Shown in pieces: positions 1 through 7,899 of a DNA stretch of 48,775 bases; position 1 is the first letter of the stretch; every line of letters starts with the position of its first letter. A program made the position numbers and the translations under genes. Below the pieces are notes generated by a model, which was not told where the DNA came from, searched no databases, and saw only the letters and a list, made by a program, of their open reading frames with translations. Source of the DNA: Prochlorothrix hollandica PCC 9006 = CALU 1027 (lineage in GTDB: Bacteria > Cyanobacteriota > Cyanobacteriia > Prochlorotrichales > Prochlorotrichaceae); assembly GCF_000332315.1 (NCBI RefSeq), contig NZ_KB235933.1, positions 1,197,487 to 1,246,261 of the forward strand, in the 5' to 3' direction.

Positions 1-120
1 CCCTTCGATGCTCTACTCTACCGAGACCCCGAACCTTGTTTTGCTTCTGCTAAGGCCAAGCAAAAACACCTCGAACAATTCTCGATTGAGCGAGTGCAGA
101 CCTTTTACTGTTCTGCTTGA
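1..120 (+). CDS. C-terminal fragment of an unidentified protein (cut by window edge)
   Basis: An open frame runs from the first base to a TGA at 118-120 and encodes 39 residues ending in FYCSA. It is rich in charged residues and looks like the end of a soluble protein, but I recognise no family. It could be a chance open frame. The rest lies outside the window. Confidence 0.3.
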   Translation, partial: PFDALLYRDPEPCFASAKAKQKHLEQFSIERVQTFYCSA

Positions 121-429
121 GAAGCCTCTAACCAAGGCTGTCACTATCTTTCACAGATGTGTCAGTCAGTCAGGCCTACAACTGATTTAGGATTGCTGTA
201 AGGGGGGGTGTTTGATTGGGTTAAACAACCTAAAAGTTCAATAAGATTTATCAGATTTTTAATGATTATTTATGATTTTTACAATATCTTGGGAGCAGAC
301 CTTTGGTATAGTCTGAGTCATGGAACTCAAGGAGATGTTCACTCAGCATTTGTCAGCACTCAGCATCTAACGTTCACCATCAAGTTCACCATCAAACCTA
401 GAGTACCCCACGATCGGAGGGAGACCATT
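121..429. other. Upstream region of the hox cluster
   Basis: No convincing gene. It contains one end of the 103-bp repeat family (about 177-200) and then an AT-rich stretch at 235-300 that contrasts with the GC-rich surroundings. TATAGT at about 308-313 is a possible -10 box, but no -35 at standard spacing is evident. A strong ribosome binding site (CGGAGGGAGA) sits just before hoxE. Hox operons are known targets of LexA and AbrB-type regulators; I could not identify their sites by eye. Confidence 0.4.
177..200. repeat. Solo end of the 103-bp repeat family
   Basis: The 24 bases ending in GATTGCTGTA match the terminal part of the six full-length 103-bp elements elsewhere in the window. The other ~80 bp are absent, so this is a truncated copy in front of the hox cluster. 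Confidence 0.6.
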
Positions 430-939
430 ATGCCAGGGACTGCTGCTTCCACCCCCACCCAATCCCCTAGCCACGCCAGCGGCGATAAACGCTTTAAGCG
501 TTTGGATGTGGCCATGAAACGGAGCCAATACAGTGCTGATTCATTAATTGAAATCCTCCACGGTGCCCAGGAAGCCTTTGGGTTTCTTGAATTGGATGTG
601 TTGCAATATGTTGCGCAGGGTTTAAAGTTGCCCCTGAGTCAGGTCTATGGCGTGGCCACGTTTTACCACCTGTTTTCCCTGAAGCCCAATGGCAAACACA
701 CCTGCATTATTTGCCTGGGAACCGCCTGTTATGTGAAGGGGGCAGACAAAATCATTGCGGCCCTAGAAGCAGAATTGGGGGTTAAGCTGGGGGAAACGAC
801 GGCAGATGGAGAAGTATCGCTGATGTCGGCCCGGTGTTTGGGAGCCTGTGGCATTGCCCCCGCCAATGTTTATGACGGTCAGGTGCAGGGGAACCAGGAC
901 ACAGCCAGTACCCTCGCGGTGGTTCAAACCTGGCAATAA
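430..939 (+). CDS. hoxE: Bidirectional [NiFe] hydrogenase diaphorase subunit HoxE
   Basis: HoxE is the NuoE-like subunit of the HoxEFUYH enzyme. It carries a [2Fe-2S] cluster and links the diaphorase to electron partners such as NAD(P)H, ferredoxin or flavodoxin in the cytoplasm or at the membrane. The 169-residue product has the thioredoxin-like [2Fe-2S] ligand pattern C95-x4-C100 and C136-x3-C140. An in-frame extension to 208 is open, but the ATG at 430 has a good Shine-Dalgarno sequence (GGAGGGAGA) and gives the usual family length, so I chose it. hoxF follows after about 220 bp with its own ribosome binding site. All key cysteines are present and the gene looks intact. Confidence 0.93.
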   Translation: MPGTAASTPTQSPSHASGDKRFKRLDVAMKRSQYSADSLIEILHGAQEAFGFLELDVLQYVAQGLKLPLSQVYGVATFYHLFSLKPNGKHTCIICLGTACYVKGADKIIAALEAELGVKLGETTADGEVSLMSARCLGACGIAPANVYDGQVQGNQDTASTLAVVQTWQ

Positions 940-1159
940 TACGGGCAGATTGCTCAGAAAATTCTGGACGATCGGGTTCATCAAAACATCCTGGATGGGC
1001 GGGGTTGCAACCCCCCTCCACCCTTCAGGATCACCCTAGACAGACAGGCTGGAAACCCGCCTCTTAGGCATCCCCACCCCTATTCATACTTGTTAATGCT
1101 TAGCCCTGGGGACACACAACCAGGGCAGATCCCATTCCCATTACCCCAGAGGAGATTCT

Positions 1160-2797
1160 ATGGATTTAGCTGAACTGCGGGCCATTGCCCAAGCCAGCCG
1201 CGATCGCCGCAAACCCACCCGAATCCGTTGTTGCACCGCCGCCGGTTGTGCCTCCTCTGGGTCCACGGCCATCAAAACCGCCTTGGATGCTGCGGTGCAA
1301 GACCAGGGGTTAACGGACACCGTGGAGGTGTGCAGCGTCGGCTGTATGCGCTTCTGTGGTCGGGGTCCCTTGGTGGCGGTGGATCAGGGCGATCGCGAAC
1401 CGGGTCAGGTTTTGGAGAGCGATCGCCTCTATGAATTTGTCACCCCAGACCATGCCCCCTCCTTGGTGGCCAGCCTCCAGGGGGGAACGCCCGAAGCCAC
1501 GCCAGGGGACTGGAACCACCCCTTCTTTGCCCATCAGCAGCCCATAGTCCTGGAAAACAGCGGCAATATTGATCCCGAAAGCATTGATGATTACATCGCC
1601 ACCGGGGGCTATGAGCAGCTTTACCATACCCTCATGACCCTCACCCCCACAGCGGTGATTGCGGAGGTGACCCGCAGCGGCCTGCGGGGACGGGGAGGCG
1701 GCGGTTACCCCACGGGTCTGAAGTGGGCCACGGTGGCCAAAATGCCGGGGGATCAAAAGTATGTGATCTGTAATGCCGATGAAGGGGATCCCGGTGCTTT
1801 CATGGATCGCAGTGTCCTGGAGAGCGACCCCCATCGGGTGCTGGAGGGGATGGCGATCGCCGCCTATGCCATTGGAGCCAACCATGGCTATATCTACATC
1901 CGCGCAGAATATCCCCTGGCGATCGCCCACCTCAAAAAAGCAATCCAACAGGCCAAGCGCCATGGTTTCATGGGCAGCCAAATTTTTGATGCCCAGTTTG
2001 ACTTCAAGATTGATATTCGGGTGGGGGCCGGTGCCTTTGTCTGTGGAGAAGAAACGGCCCTAATCGCCTCCGTGGAAGGGAAACGGGGCAATCCCCGACC
2101 TCGGCCCCCCTATCCTGCCCAGTCTGGAGCTTGGGGTTGTCCCACCCTCATTAATAATGTGGAAACCTACGCCAACATTGTCCCCATTATTCGCAACGGT
2201 GGAGACTGGTATGCCAATATCGGCACCGCCAACAGTAAGGGCACCAAGGTTTTCGCCCTGACGGGCCAGGTGACCAATGCGGGGCTGGTGGAGGTGCCCA
2301 TGGGTACCACGGTGCGGAAAATCGTGGAGGAGATGGGGGGCGGTGTGCCGGGGGGCGGCAGCGTTAAGGCAGTGCAAACGGGGGGTCCATCGGGGGGCTG
2401 TATCCCGGAACATCTGCTGGATACCCCGGTGGACTATGACTCCCTGCGGGAACTGGGCACCATGATGGGATCGGGGGGGATGATCGTCATGGATCAAACC
2501 ACCAATATGGTGGAGATTTCCCGTTTTTACATGGATTTCTGCCGCGAAGAAAGCTGTGGCAAGTGTGTGCCCTGCCGTGCGGGAACGGTCCAACTCCATG
2601 AATTGCTGACGAAGCTGGTGAAACACCAGGCGACCCCAGCGGACTTGATCAAGTTGGAGCAACTGTGTGAGGTGGTGCGGGATACCAGTCTCTGTGGTCT
2701 GGGAATGTCGGCCCCAAACCCGATTCTCAGCACGTTGCGCTATTTCCGCCATGAATACGAGGCTTTGCTGCAAACACCGGCCTATCTCAAGGCATAG
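1160..2797 (+). CDS. hoxF: Bidirectional hydrogenase diaphorase subunit HoxF
   Basis: HoxF is the NuoF-like flavoprotein that binds NAD(P)(H) and FMN and exchanges electrons between the nucleotide and the Fe-S chain. The 545-residue product has an N-terminal thioredoxin-like [2Fe-2S] domain (CC-x5-C, then CSVGCMRFCG), the NADH-binding glycine motif GRGGGGYPTGLKW, the FMN-site motif NADEGDPGAFMDRS, and the C-terminal [4Fe-4S] ligands ESCGKCVPC with a later CGLG cysteine. The start has the ribosome binding site GAGGAG seven bases upstream. Length and motifs are those of an intact HoxF. The next gene, hcp, is 636 bp downstream beyond a repeat-rich spacer, so co-transcription is plausible but not shown. 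Confidence 0.95.
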   Translation: MDLAELRAIAQASRDRRKPTRIRCCTAAGCASSGSTAIKTALDAAVQDQGLTDTVEVCSVGCMRFCGRGPLVAVDQGDREPGQVLESDRLYEFVTPDHAPSLVASLQGGTPEATPGDWNHPFFAHQQPIVLENSGNIDPESIDDYIATGGYEQLYHTLMTLTPTAVIAEVTRSGLRGRGGGGYPTGLKWATVAKMPGDQKYVICNADEGDPGAFMDRSVLESDPHRVLEGMAIAAYAIGANHGYIYIRAEYPLAIAHLKKAIQQAKRHGFMGSQIFDAQFDFKIDIRVGAGAFVCGEETALIASVEGKRGNPRPRPPYPAQSGAWGCPTLINNVETYANIVPIIRNGGDWYANIGTANSKGTKVFALTGQVTNAGLVEVPMGTTVRKIVEEMGGGVPGGGSVKAVQTGGPSGGCIPEHLLDTPVDYDSLRELGTMMGSGGMIVMDQTTNMVEISRFYMDFCREESCGKCVPCRAGTVQLHELLTKLVKHQATPADLIKLEQLCEVVRDTSLCGLGMSAPNPILSTLRYFRHEYEALLQTPAYLKA

Positions 2798-3433
2798 TAG
2801 CCACCCAGCCCCTCTTTCCCCTGCGGTGACCCCATTCACCGCAACCCACGGTTCGACGATCCCTAAGACCCCTCAACCAGTAAGGAGGTCAGGATAATGA
2901 ATCCAAGGTAGACATAAAAACAGAGCTTGACTGACAACTGCTTGACTGACAACTGCTTGACTGACAAACAATTCTGCCTTGGGCGGGGAAACCCCACCCC
3001 TACAAGGTTGTAGTCAGGGTAGGGGTCAGATTTCCTGACCCTCCTGCTGGGTTTGAGTTCTGCTCAAGAGTAGTGAAGTCGTAACGGTACGACAAGGCTT
3101 GTAGCCCGTCTTTTCACTACCTCAACAGCACGACTCGATCGCGTCACCCAGGGGGGCGTTGGGTTTCGTCCTTCCAGCCAACCTGATCGGAGCTTACGGA
3201 GTCTTCAGGAATCCGGACCCTCAACCCAACCAATTTTTCCTACCCAATTTTCACTATCGGGCACCTCGAAAAATCCAAATTCTCGCCCCTGTACCAACGC
3301 AAGAATAGAGGGTGTGGCGGGCGGCGAAGCCGCTCAACCCCATTAATCGAGGTGCCCTATCCAATTCCCCCTATCCAATTCCCCCTATCCAATTCCCATG
3401 ATTTAACTCCCCATTCATCCCCCTTTAAAACCT
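2798..3433. other. Repeat-rich spacer between hoxF and hcp
   Basis: No gene seen. From 2926 a unit containing CTTGACTGACAACTG is repeated three times and leads into a segment (about 2965-3060) similar to 40125-40205. At 3259-3357 is a ~99-bp inverted-repeat element, and at 3358-3398 a 13-bp unit (CCAATTCCCCCTAT) occurs three times. The spacer looks built by accumulation of small repeats and could separate hoxEF expression from hcp-hoxUY. Confidence 0.6.
3259..3357. repeat. ~99-bp repeat with GGGCACCTCGA inverted ends, copy 1
   Basis: It begins GGGCACCTCGA and ends with the inverted match TCGAGGTGCCC. The interior carries GGCGGGCGGCGAAGCCGC. Related copies lie at 7614-7712 and 10857-10954, with a solo end near 38371-38394. 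It has no coding capacity and behaves like a miniature palindromic element. Confidence 0.75.
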
Positions 3434-5086
3434 ATGTTTTGCGAACAATGTGAACAAACCGCCAGCGGCCAAGGCTGTCACCAATGGGGAGCCTGTGGCA
3501 AAGGCCCAGAGGTCAATGCACTCCAGGATCTCCTGGTCTATGTGTTGCGGGGACTCGCGCCCGTGGTCTTGAAAGCAGAAGCCCTGGGGCTGCCCGTGCG
3601 GGAGATCAACGCCTTCACCTGTGAGGCGCTGTTTGCCACCATGACCAATGTCAACTTTGATGGCGATCGCTTTAAAACCTATATTCGCCAAGCCCTCGAT
3701 CGCCGTAACAGCCTCCAAGCCGCGATCGCCAGCGCCGGGGACACCGAACCTTGGCCCGCCATCGCCACCTATGAACCCCAGTGGGACGAAAGCCTCAGCA
3801 GCCAAGGCCAAGATGCCAGCCTCCTCCTGCTCCAAGAAGCTGAAGGCAATATCGATATTTTCTCCCTCAAGCTCACCACCCTCTACGGTCTCAAGGGCAT
3901 GGTGGCCTATGCCTCCCACGCCTGGGAACTGGGACAATGGGACGATAACCTGTTCCACTTCACCCAAGAGATCCTCAGCAAACTGGGGGACACCCACCTA
4001 GAAGTGGGGGATTGGGTGGCTCTGGCCCTGGCCGTGGGGCAATGGAACTTCCGGGCCATGGAATTGCTGGACAGCGGCCACACCGGCACCTATGGCCATC
4101 CCGTGCCCACCCCCGTCCCCCTCACGGCCCAGGCGGGCAAAGCCATTCTGGTGTCCGGCCATGACATCAAGCACCTGGCCACCCTGCTGGAGCAGACCCG
4201 CGATCGCGGCATCACCGTCTATACCCACGGGGAACTGTTGCCCGCCCATGGTTACCCCAAACTCAAGGCCGATAATCCCCACCTCTACGGCCACTATGGC
4301 ACCGCATGGCAGAACCAAGTCCATGATTTTGCCAAGTTTCCGGGGGCGATCGTCGTCACCACCAACTGCCTGATGCCCCCCCATGGAGAGTACAGTCCCA
4401 AGCTGTTCACCGTGGGAGCCGTGGGTTACCAGGGTTTGCAGTACCTGGAGGGGGAAACCCCCGATTTTGAGCCAGCGATCGCCAAGGCGCTGGAGTTACC
4501 CGGCTTTGCAGCCTCAGACGTGGAGACCGATCAACCGCCGCGATCGGTGTTAACCGGCTTTGCCCACCAGGCGGTACTGGGGGTGGCGGATCAGGTCATT
4601 GAAGCGGTGAAATCCGGTAAAATTCGCCACTTTTTCCTAGTGGGGGGCTGTGATGGAGCCAAACCGGGACGCACCTACTACACCGAGTTTGTGGAAAAAG
4701 TGCCCGAAGACTGCATTGTTTTGACCCTAGCCTGTGGTAAGTTCCGCTTTTTTGATAAAAACTTGGGTCACATTGGCGAGTTACCCCGTTTGATGGATGT
4801 GGGGCAATGTAACGATGCCTACTCCGCCATTCAAATCGCCCTCGGGTTGGCGACAGCCTTTGACATCGGGGTTAATGAATTACCCCTATCCATGGTTCTA
4901 TCCTGGTATGAACAAAAGGCCGTAGCGGTGTTGCTAACCCTGCTCCATTTGGGGATTAAAGATATCCGCTTGGGACCCACCCTCCCAGCCTTCCTTTCCC
5001 CCAATGTTTTGGCTATTTTGTCCCAAACCTATCAACTCAAAGCCATCACAACCCCGGATGCGGATTTGGCCGCTTGCCTCGCCTAG
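3434..5086 (+). CDS. hcp: Hybrid-cluster protein (hydroxylamine reductase)
   Basis: Hcp enzymes carry a cubane cluster and a hybrid 4Fe-2O-2S cluster; reported activities include hydroxylamine and nitric oxide reduction and protein S-nitrosylation. The 550-residue product starts with the cluster ligands C3-x2-C6-x8-C15-x5-C21, the spacing of the [4Fe-4S] type rather than the E. coli [2Fe-2S] type. Later cysteines in GGCDGAKPGR and LTLACGKFRF match the hybrid-cluster region. It lies inside the hox cluster between hoxF and hoxU, an arrangement known from some cyanobacteria, which suggests a shared redox or fermentative condition. No clear Shine-Dalgarno precedes the ATG. hoxU starts 70 bp downstream. 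Confidence 0.93.
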   Translation: MFCEQCEQTASGQGCHQWGACGKGPEVNALQDLLVYVLRGLAPVVLKAEALGLPVREINAFTCEALFATMTNVNFDGDRFKTYIRQALDRRNSLQAAIASAGDTEPWPAIATYEPQWDESLSSQGQDASLLLLQEAEGNIDIFSLKLTTLYGLKGMVAYASHAWELGQWDDNLFHFTQEILSKLGDTHLEVGDWVALALAVGQWNFRAMELLDSGHTGTYGHPVPTPVPLTAQAGKAILVSGHDIKHLATLLEQTRDRGITVYTHGELLPAHGYPKLKADNPHLYGHYGTAWQNQVHDFAKFPGAIVVTTNCLMPPHGEYSPKLFTVGAVGYQGLQYLEGETPDFEPAIAKALELPGFAASDVETDQPPRSVLTGFAHQAVLGVADQVIEAVKSGKIRHFFLVGGCDGAKPGRTYYTEFVEKVPEDCIVLTLACGKFRFFDKNLGHIGELPRLMDVGQCNDAYSAIQIALGLATAFDIGVNELPLSMVLSWYEQKAVAVLLTLLHLGIKDIRLGPTLPAFLSPNVLAILSQTYQLKAITTPDADLAACLA

Positions 5087-5156
5087 GGTTGTTGCCCCTA
5101 AACCCTAATTTTCCTGCTTGTTTCCCATCCCTTGTTTACTGTGAGGAGTAACCCCC

Positions 5157-5873
5157 ATGTCCGTAGTCACCCTGGTTATTGATGGCATTGATGTGGCGAT
5201 CGAGGCAGGAGCCACCCTGCTCAAAGCTGTGGAAGAAGCAGGCATTGCGGTCCCCAAACTCTGCCATTTAGACGGCTTAACCCCCGTGGGAGCCTGTCGT
5301 CTCTGTATGGTGGAACTGAAGGGCACGAACCGCATGACCCCCGCCTGCGTAACCCAGGTGGCTGAAGGCATGGTGGTGGACACCAATAGCGAAAAACTGC
5401 AAAATTACCGCCGCATGATTGTGGAGTTAATCTTTGCCGAAGGGAACCATGTTTGCTCCATTTGTGTGGCGAATGGCAACTGTGAATTGCAGGACACCGC
5501 CATCCAAGTGGGGATGGATCATAGCCGCTTTGACTATCGGTTTCCCGATCGGTCTATGGATCTCTCCCATGACCAATTTGGCATTGATCATAACCGCTGC
5601 ATTCTCTGTACCCGCTGTGTTCGGGTCTGCGATGAAATCGAAGGTGCCCATGTTTGGGATGTGGCCCAGCGGGGGGAACATTGCTACATCGTCTCCGGCA
5701 TGGATCAACCCTGGGGTACGGTCGATGCCTGCACCTCCTGCGGCAAATGTGTGGATGCTTGCCCCACGGGAGCCATTTTCAACAAGAGTTCCACCACCGG
5801 CGAAAAAGTGCGCGATCGCGAGAAACTAGAATTCCTAGTCAATGCCCGCGAGAACAAACAGTGGAGCCGTTAA
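5157..5873 (+). CDS. hoxU: Bidirectional hydrogenase diaphorase subunit HoxU
   Basis: HoxU corresponds to the N-terminal Fe-S domains of NuoG and carries electrons between HoxF and HoxY. The 238-residue product shows a plant-ferredoxin-like [2Fe-2S] site (C36, C47, C50, C64), the His-containing [4Fe-4S] site (H98, C100, C103, C109), and two further [4Fe-4S] sites (C148/C151/C154/C158 and C192/C195/C198/C202). All ligands are present. The ribosome binding site GAGGAG is well placed. It follows hcp closely and is followed by a 103-bp repeat before hoxY. Confidence 0.95.
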   Translation: MSVVTLVIDGIDVAIEAGATLLKAVEEAGIAVPKLCHLDGLTPVGACRLCMVELKGTNRMTPACVTQVAEGMVVDTNSEKLQNYRRMIVELIFAEGNHVCSICVANGNCELQDTAIQVGMDHSRFDYRFPDRSMDLSHDQFGIDHNRCILCTRCVRVCDEIEGAHVWDVAQRGEHCYIVSGMDQPWGTVDACTSCGKCVDACPTGAIFNKSSTTGEKVRDREKLEFLVNARENKQWSR

Positions 5874-5895
5874 AATTTACTCTTTCTCTGGCTAT

Positions 5896-5998
5896 TACAG
5901 CAACCCTAAATCAGTTGTAGGCATCTCGATGGCTGAAACCCTTGGTGTGGTGTGCCCCCTCCGGGGGCACACCACACGACCCATTTAGGACTTCTGTA
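5896..5998. repeat. 103-bp inverted-repeat element, copy 1 (hoxU-hoxY)
   Basis: It begins TACAGCAACCCTAAAT and ends with the near-inverse CATTTAGGACTTCTGTA. A strong central hairpin GTGTGCCCC/GGGGCACAC lies inside. Six full copies of exactly 103 bp occur in this window (5896, 6795, 36279, 36679, 37737, 48105). Its hairpin could affect transcript stability between hoxU and hoxY. Confidence 0.9.
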
Positions 5999-6146
5999 GC
6001 CCTAAAAATTCTTGATTTCAACCTTGTTTTACCCTACATCTCCCCCCCAGGGAGAGACAGGAACTGGGTTCTCCAGTCCGTTTTTCGGTCCCCCGTCTAC
6101 CCTTTATCTACCCTTTATCTACCCTTTACCCTAGGAAACTATCCCC

Positions 6147-6704
6147 ATGGCAAAACTTAAATTTGCAACCGTTTGGTTAGCGGGTTGTTCTGGTTGCCAC
6201 ATGTCGTTCCTTGACCTAGACGAGTGGTTAATTGATCTAGCCCGCGAGGTGGAAGTGGTCTATAGCCCGGTGGGGTGCGACCTCAAAGACTATCCCGAAG
6301 GGGTGGATGTCTGCCTGGTGGAAGGGGCCGTCGCCAACGAAGAAAACCTAGAATTAGCCTATCGGGTACGCCAACGCACCAAAATGGTAATTTCCTTTGG
6401 GGATTGCGCCGTCACTGCCAATGTCCCTGCCATGCGCAATATGTTAGGGGATGGGGATGCGGGCAATGCTGTCTTGAAGCGGGCCTATTTGGAACTGGGG
6501 GATGTGACTCCCCAATTACCCGATGAACCGGGCATCGTTCCCCCCCTGTTGGATCAGGTGTTGCCCCTACATCAAGTGATCCCCGTGGATTTATATCTCC
6601 CCGGTTGTCCTCCCCCCGCCGATCGCATCCGGGCCGCGATCGAACCCCTACTGCACGGGAATATGCCCCAGATGGAAGGTCGGGCCATGCTCAAGTTTGG
6701 TTAA
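6147..6704 (+). CDS. hoxY: Bidirectional hydrogenase small subunit HoxY
   Basis: HoxY is the small hydrogenase subunit that holds the proximal [4Fe-4S] cluster and passes electrons from the HoxH NiFe site to HoxU. The 185-residue protein has the conserved ligands C14-x2-C17 (AGCSGC), C87 (GDC) and C154 (LPGCPP), as expected for the single-cluster small subunit of this group. It looks intact. A short AGGAAA lies before the ATG. Its partner HoxH is disrupted downstream, so HoxY probably cannot form an active hydrogenase module unless another hoxH exists. Confidence 0.95.
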   Translation: MAKLKFATVWLAGCSGCHMSFLDLDEWLIDLAREVEVVYSPVGCDLKDYPEGVDVCLVEGAVANEENLELAYRVRQRTKMVISFGDCAVTANVPAMRNMLGDGDAGNAVLKRAYLELGDVTPQLPDEPGIVPPLLDQVLPLHQVIPVDLYLPGCPPPADRIRAAIEPLLHGNMPQMEGRAMLKFG

Positions 6705-6794
6705 TCCTGAGTCACTAGCCTGGTAGGGGCGGGGTTTCCTCGCCGTATTTCTTCCAGCGTTTCGATACTGTCCGCATCGCCGACCCAAGCCTGG

Positions 6795-6897
6795 TACAGC
6801 AGTCCGAAATGGGTCGTGTGATGTGCGCCCGGAGGGCACACACCACAGCAAGGGTTTCAGCCATCGAGAGCCTTACAACTGATTTAGGGTTGCTGTA
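6795..6897. repeat. 103-bp inverted-repeat element, copy 2 (hoxY to CBS-CP12 gene)
   Basis: Same family as 5896-5998 but in the opposite orientation. It starts TACAGCAGTCCGAAAT, ends GATTTAGGGTTGCTGTA, and has a central GTGCGCCC/GGGCACAC hairpin. Confidence 0.9.
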
Positions 6898-6929
6898 TCC
6901 AATCTAATTACCAGACCCCGGAGGTCACC

Positions 6930-7541
6930 ATGAAAGCCATCGAGATTATGACCACCCCTGTCGTCACCATTCGCGGCTCCGCCACCATTGCCGATGCCGT
7001 CCGGTTGATGCGCAACAAGGGAGTCCACGCGCTGATGGTGGAGCGGCGCAATGAAGCTGATGCCTATGGCATCGTGACGGAAACCGACATTGTTTATCAA
7101 GTCACAGCCCATGGCAAAGATCCCAAAACAGTGCGAGTTTTTGAAGTCATGACCAAGCCCTGCATTACCGTTAATCCCGACCTGGAAGTGGAATATGTGG
7201 CACGGCTCTTTGCCATGACTGGAATTCGCCGTGCCCCCGTGATCCAAGGCCAACTGCTGGGCATGATTTCCACCACCGATATTTTAGTTAAAAGTAACTT
7301 TGTTGAAGAACCCAAAGCCCAACGCCTAGAACAACTCATCCAGGAAGCCATTGCCGCCGCTCGCCAGATTTGTGCTGACGAGGGAACCACCTCTCCAGGC
7401 TGTGCTGCCGCTTGGGATGTGGTGGAAGAACTCCAGGCAGAAGCCGCCCACCAGGAAGCCAAAGGATTGATCAAAACCGCCTTTGAAGAATATTTAGAAG
7501 AGAATCCCGAAGCCCTAGAAGCTAGGGTTTATGATGTGTGA
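6930..7541 (+). CDS. CBS-domain protein with C-terminal CP12 domain
   Basis: The first ~125 residues form a CBS pair (IMTTPVVTI start, GIVTETDIV, second repeat VMTKPCITV to GMISTTDIL), a module that usually binds adenine nucleotides. Residues ~135-203 match CP12: a cysteine pair C148/C158, the AWDVVEEL core at 161-168, and ENPEALEARVYDV at the end. CP12 is the small regulator that binds phosphoribulokinase and GAPDH in the Calvin cycle; CBS-CP12 fusions are a known cyanobacterial family. The C-terminal cysteine pair of classical CP12 is absent (Tyr/Leu and Ala at those places). It sits between hoxY and hoxH with a strong ribosome binding site (GGAGGT), so it is probably co-expressed with the hydrogenase. 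Confidence 0.88.
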   Translation: MKAIEIMTTPVVTIRGSATIADAVRLMRNKGVHALMVERRNEADAYGIVTETDIVYQVTAHGKDPKTVRVFEVMTKPCITVNPDLEVEYVARLFAMTGIRRAPVIQGQLLGMISTTDILVKSNFVEEPKAQRLEQLIQEAIAAARQICADEGTTSPGCAAAWDVVEELQAEAAHQEAKGLIKTAFEEYLEENPEALEARVYDV

Positions 7542-7613
7542 TGGCTTGCCCCGTCTGTCCTGAAGCCCATACATTCCCCCGGTTCATTCCAGCATCTCAA
7601 CAATCATTCAACA

Positions 7614-7712
7614 GGGCACCTCGATTAATTACGGCGGGCGGCGAAACCGCCCGCCACAACCCCTATTTTTACGGGGGACACTGGGCGAAAATTTAGATTT
7701 TCCGAGGTGCCC
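7614..7712. repeat. ~99-bp repeat with GGGCACCTCGA inverted ends, copy 2
   Basis: It starts GGGCACCTCGATTAAT and ends TTTTCCGAGGTGCCC. The interior palindrome GGCGGGCGGCG/CGCCCGCC can form a strong hairpin. It lies between the CBS-CP12 gene and hoxH. Confidence 0.8.
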
Positions 7713-7749
7713 AACAGTATCAGCAGACCTGAGTCAGGAGCGACTAACG

Positions 7750-7899
7750 ATGGCTAAGACAATTGTTATTGATCCCGTTACCCGCATTGAAGGCCATGCC
7801 AAAATCTCCATCTTTTTAGATGATGCCGGTAAAGTGGATGATGCCCGCTTCCATGGTAACTATTCAGGGGTCTACGAAATAATGGGGGTTTCAGGCTAG
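7750..7899 (+). pseudogene. hoxH: hoxH 5' fragment, interrupted by an IS element
   Basis: The hydrogenase large subunit starts normally (ribosome binding site CAGGAG, then [18 protein letters not shown]) and keeps the conserved RIEGH motif. After codon 35 (DDARFH) the frame enters the IS and stops at the TAG at 7897-7899, giving a 49-residue product. The matching remainder resumes at 9487. The junction carries the 9-bp target duplication GCTTCCATG at 7847-7855. Confidence 0.95.

Noticed and set aside
208-429. Upstream in-frame extension of hoxE
   Set aside because: It adds 74 residues unlike any HoxE; the ATG at 430 has a strong ribosome binding site and gives the family length.
1310-1981. 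Long open frame on the minus strand within hoxF
   Set aside because: It lies fully inside a clear hoxF with all motifs; its composition is that of an antisense shadow.
2850-2880. tRNA-like T-loop sequence (GGTTCGACGATCC)
   Set aside because: No matching acceptor, D-arm or anticodon arm can be folded around it; no tRNA found anywhere in the window.
2926-2970. CRISPR-like short repeats between hoxF and hcp
   Set aside because: Three direct 15-17-bp units with no unique spacers; they belong to the TGACTGACA repeat family.
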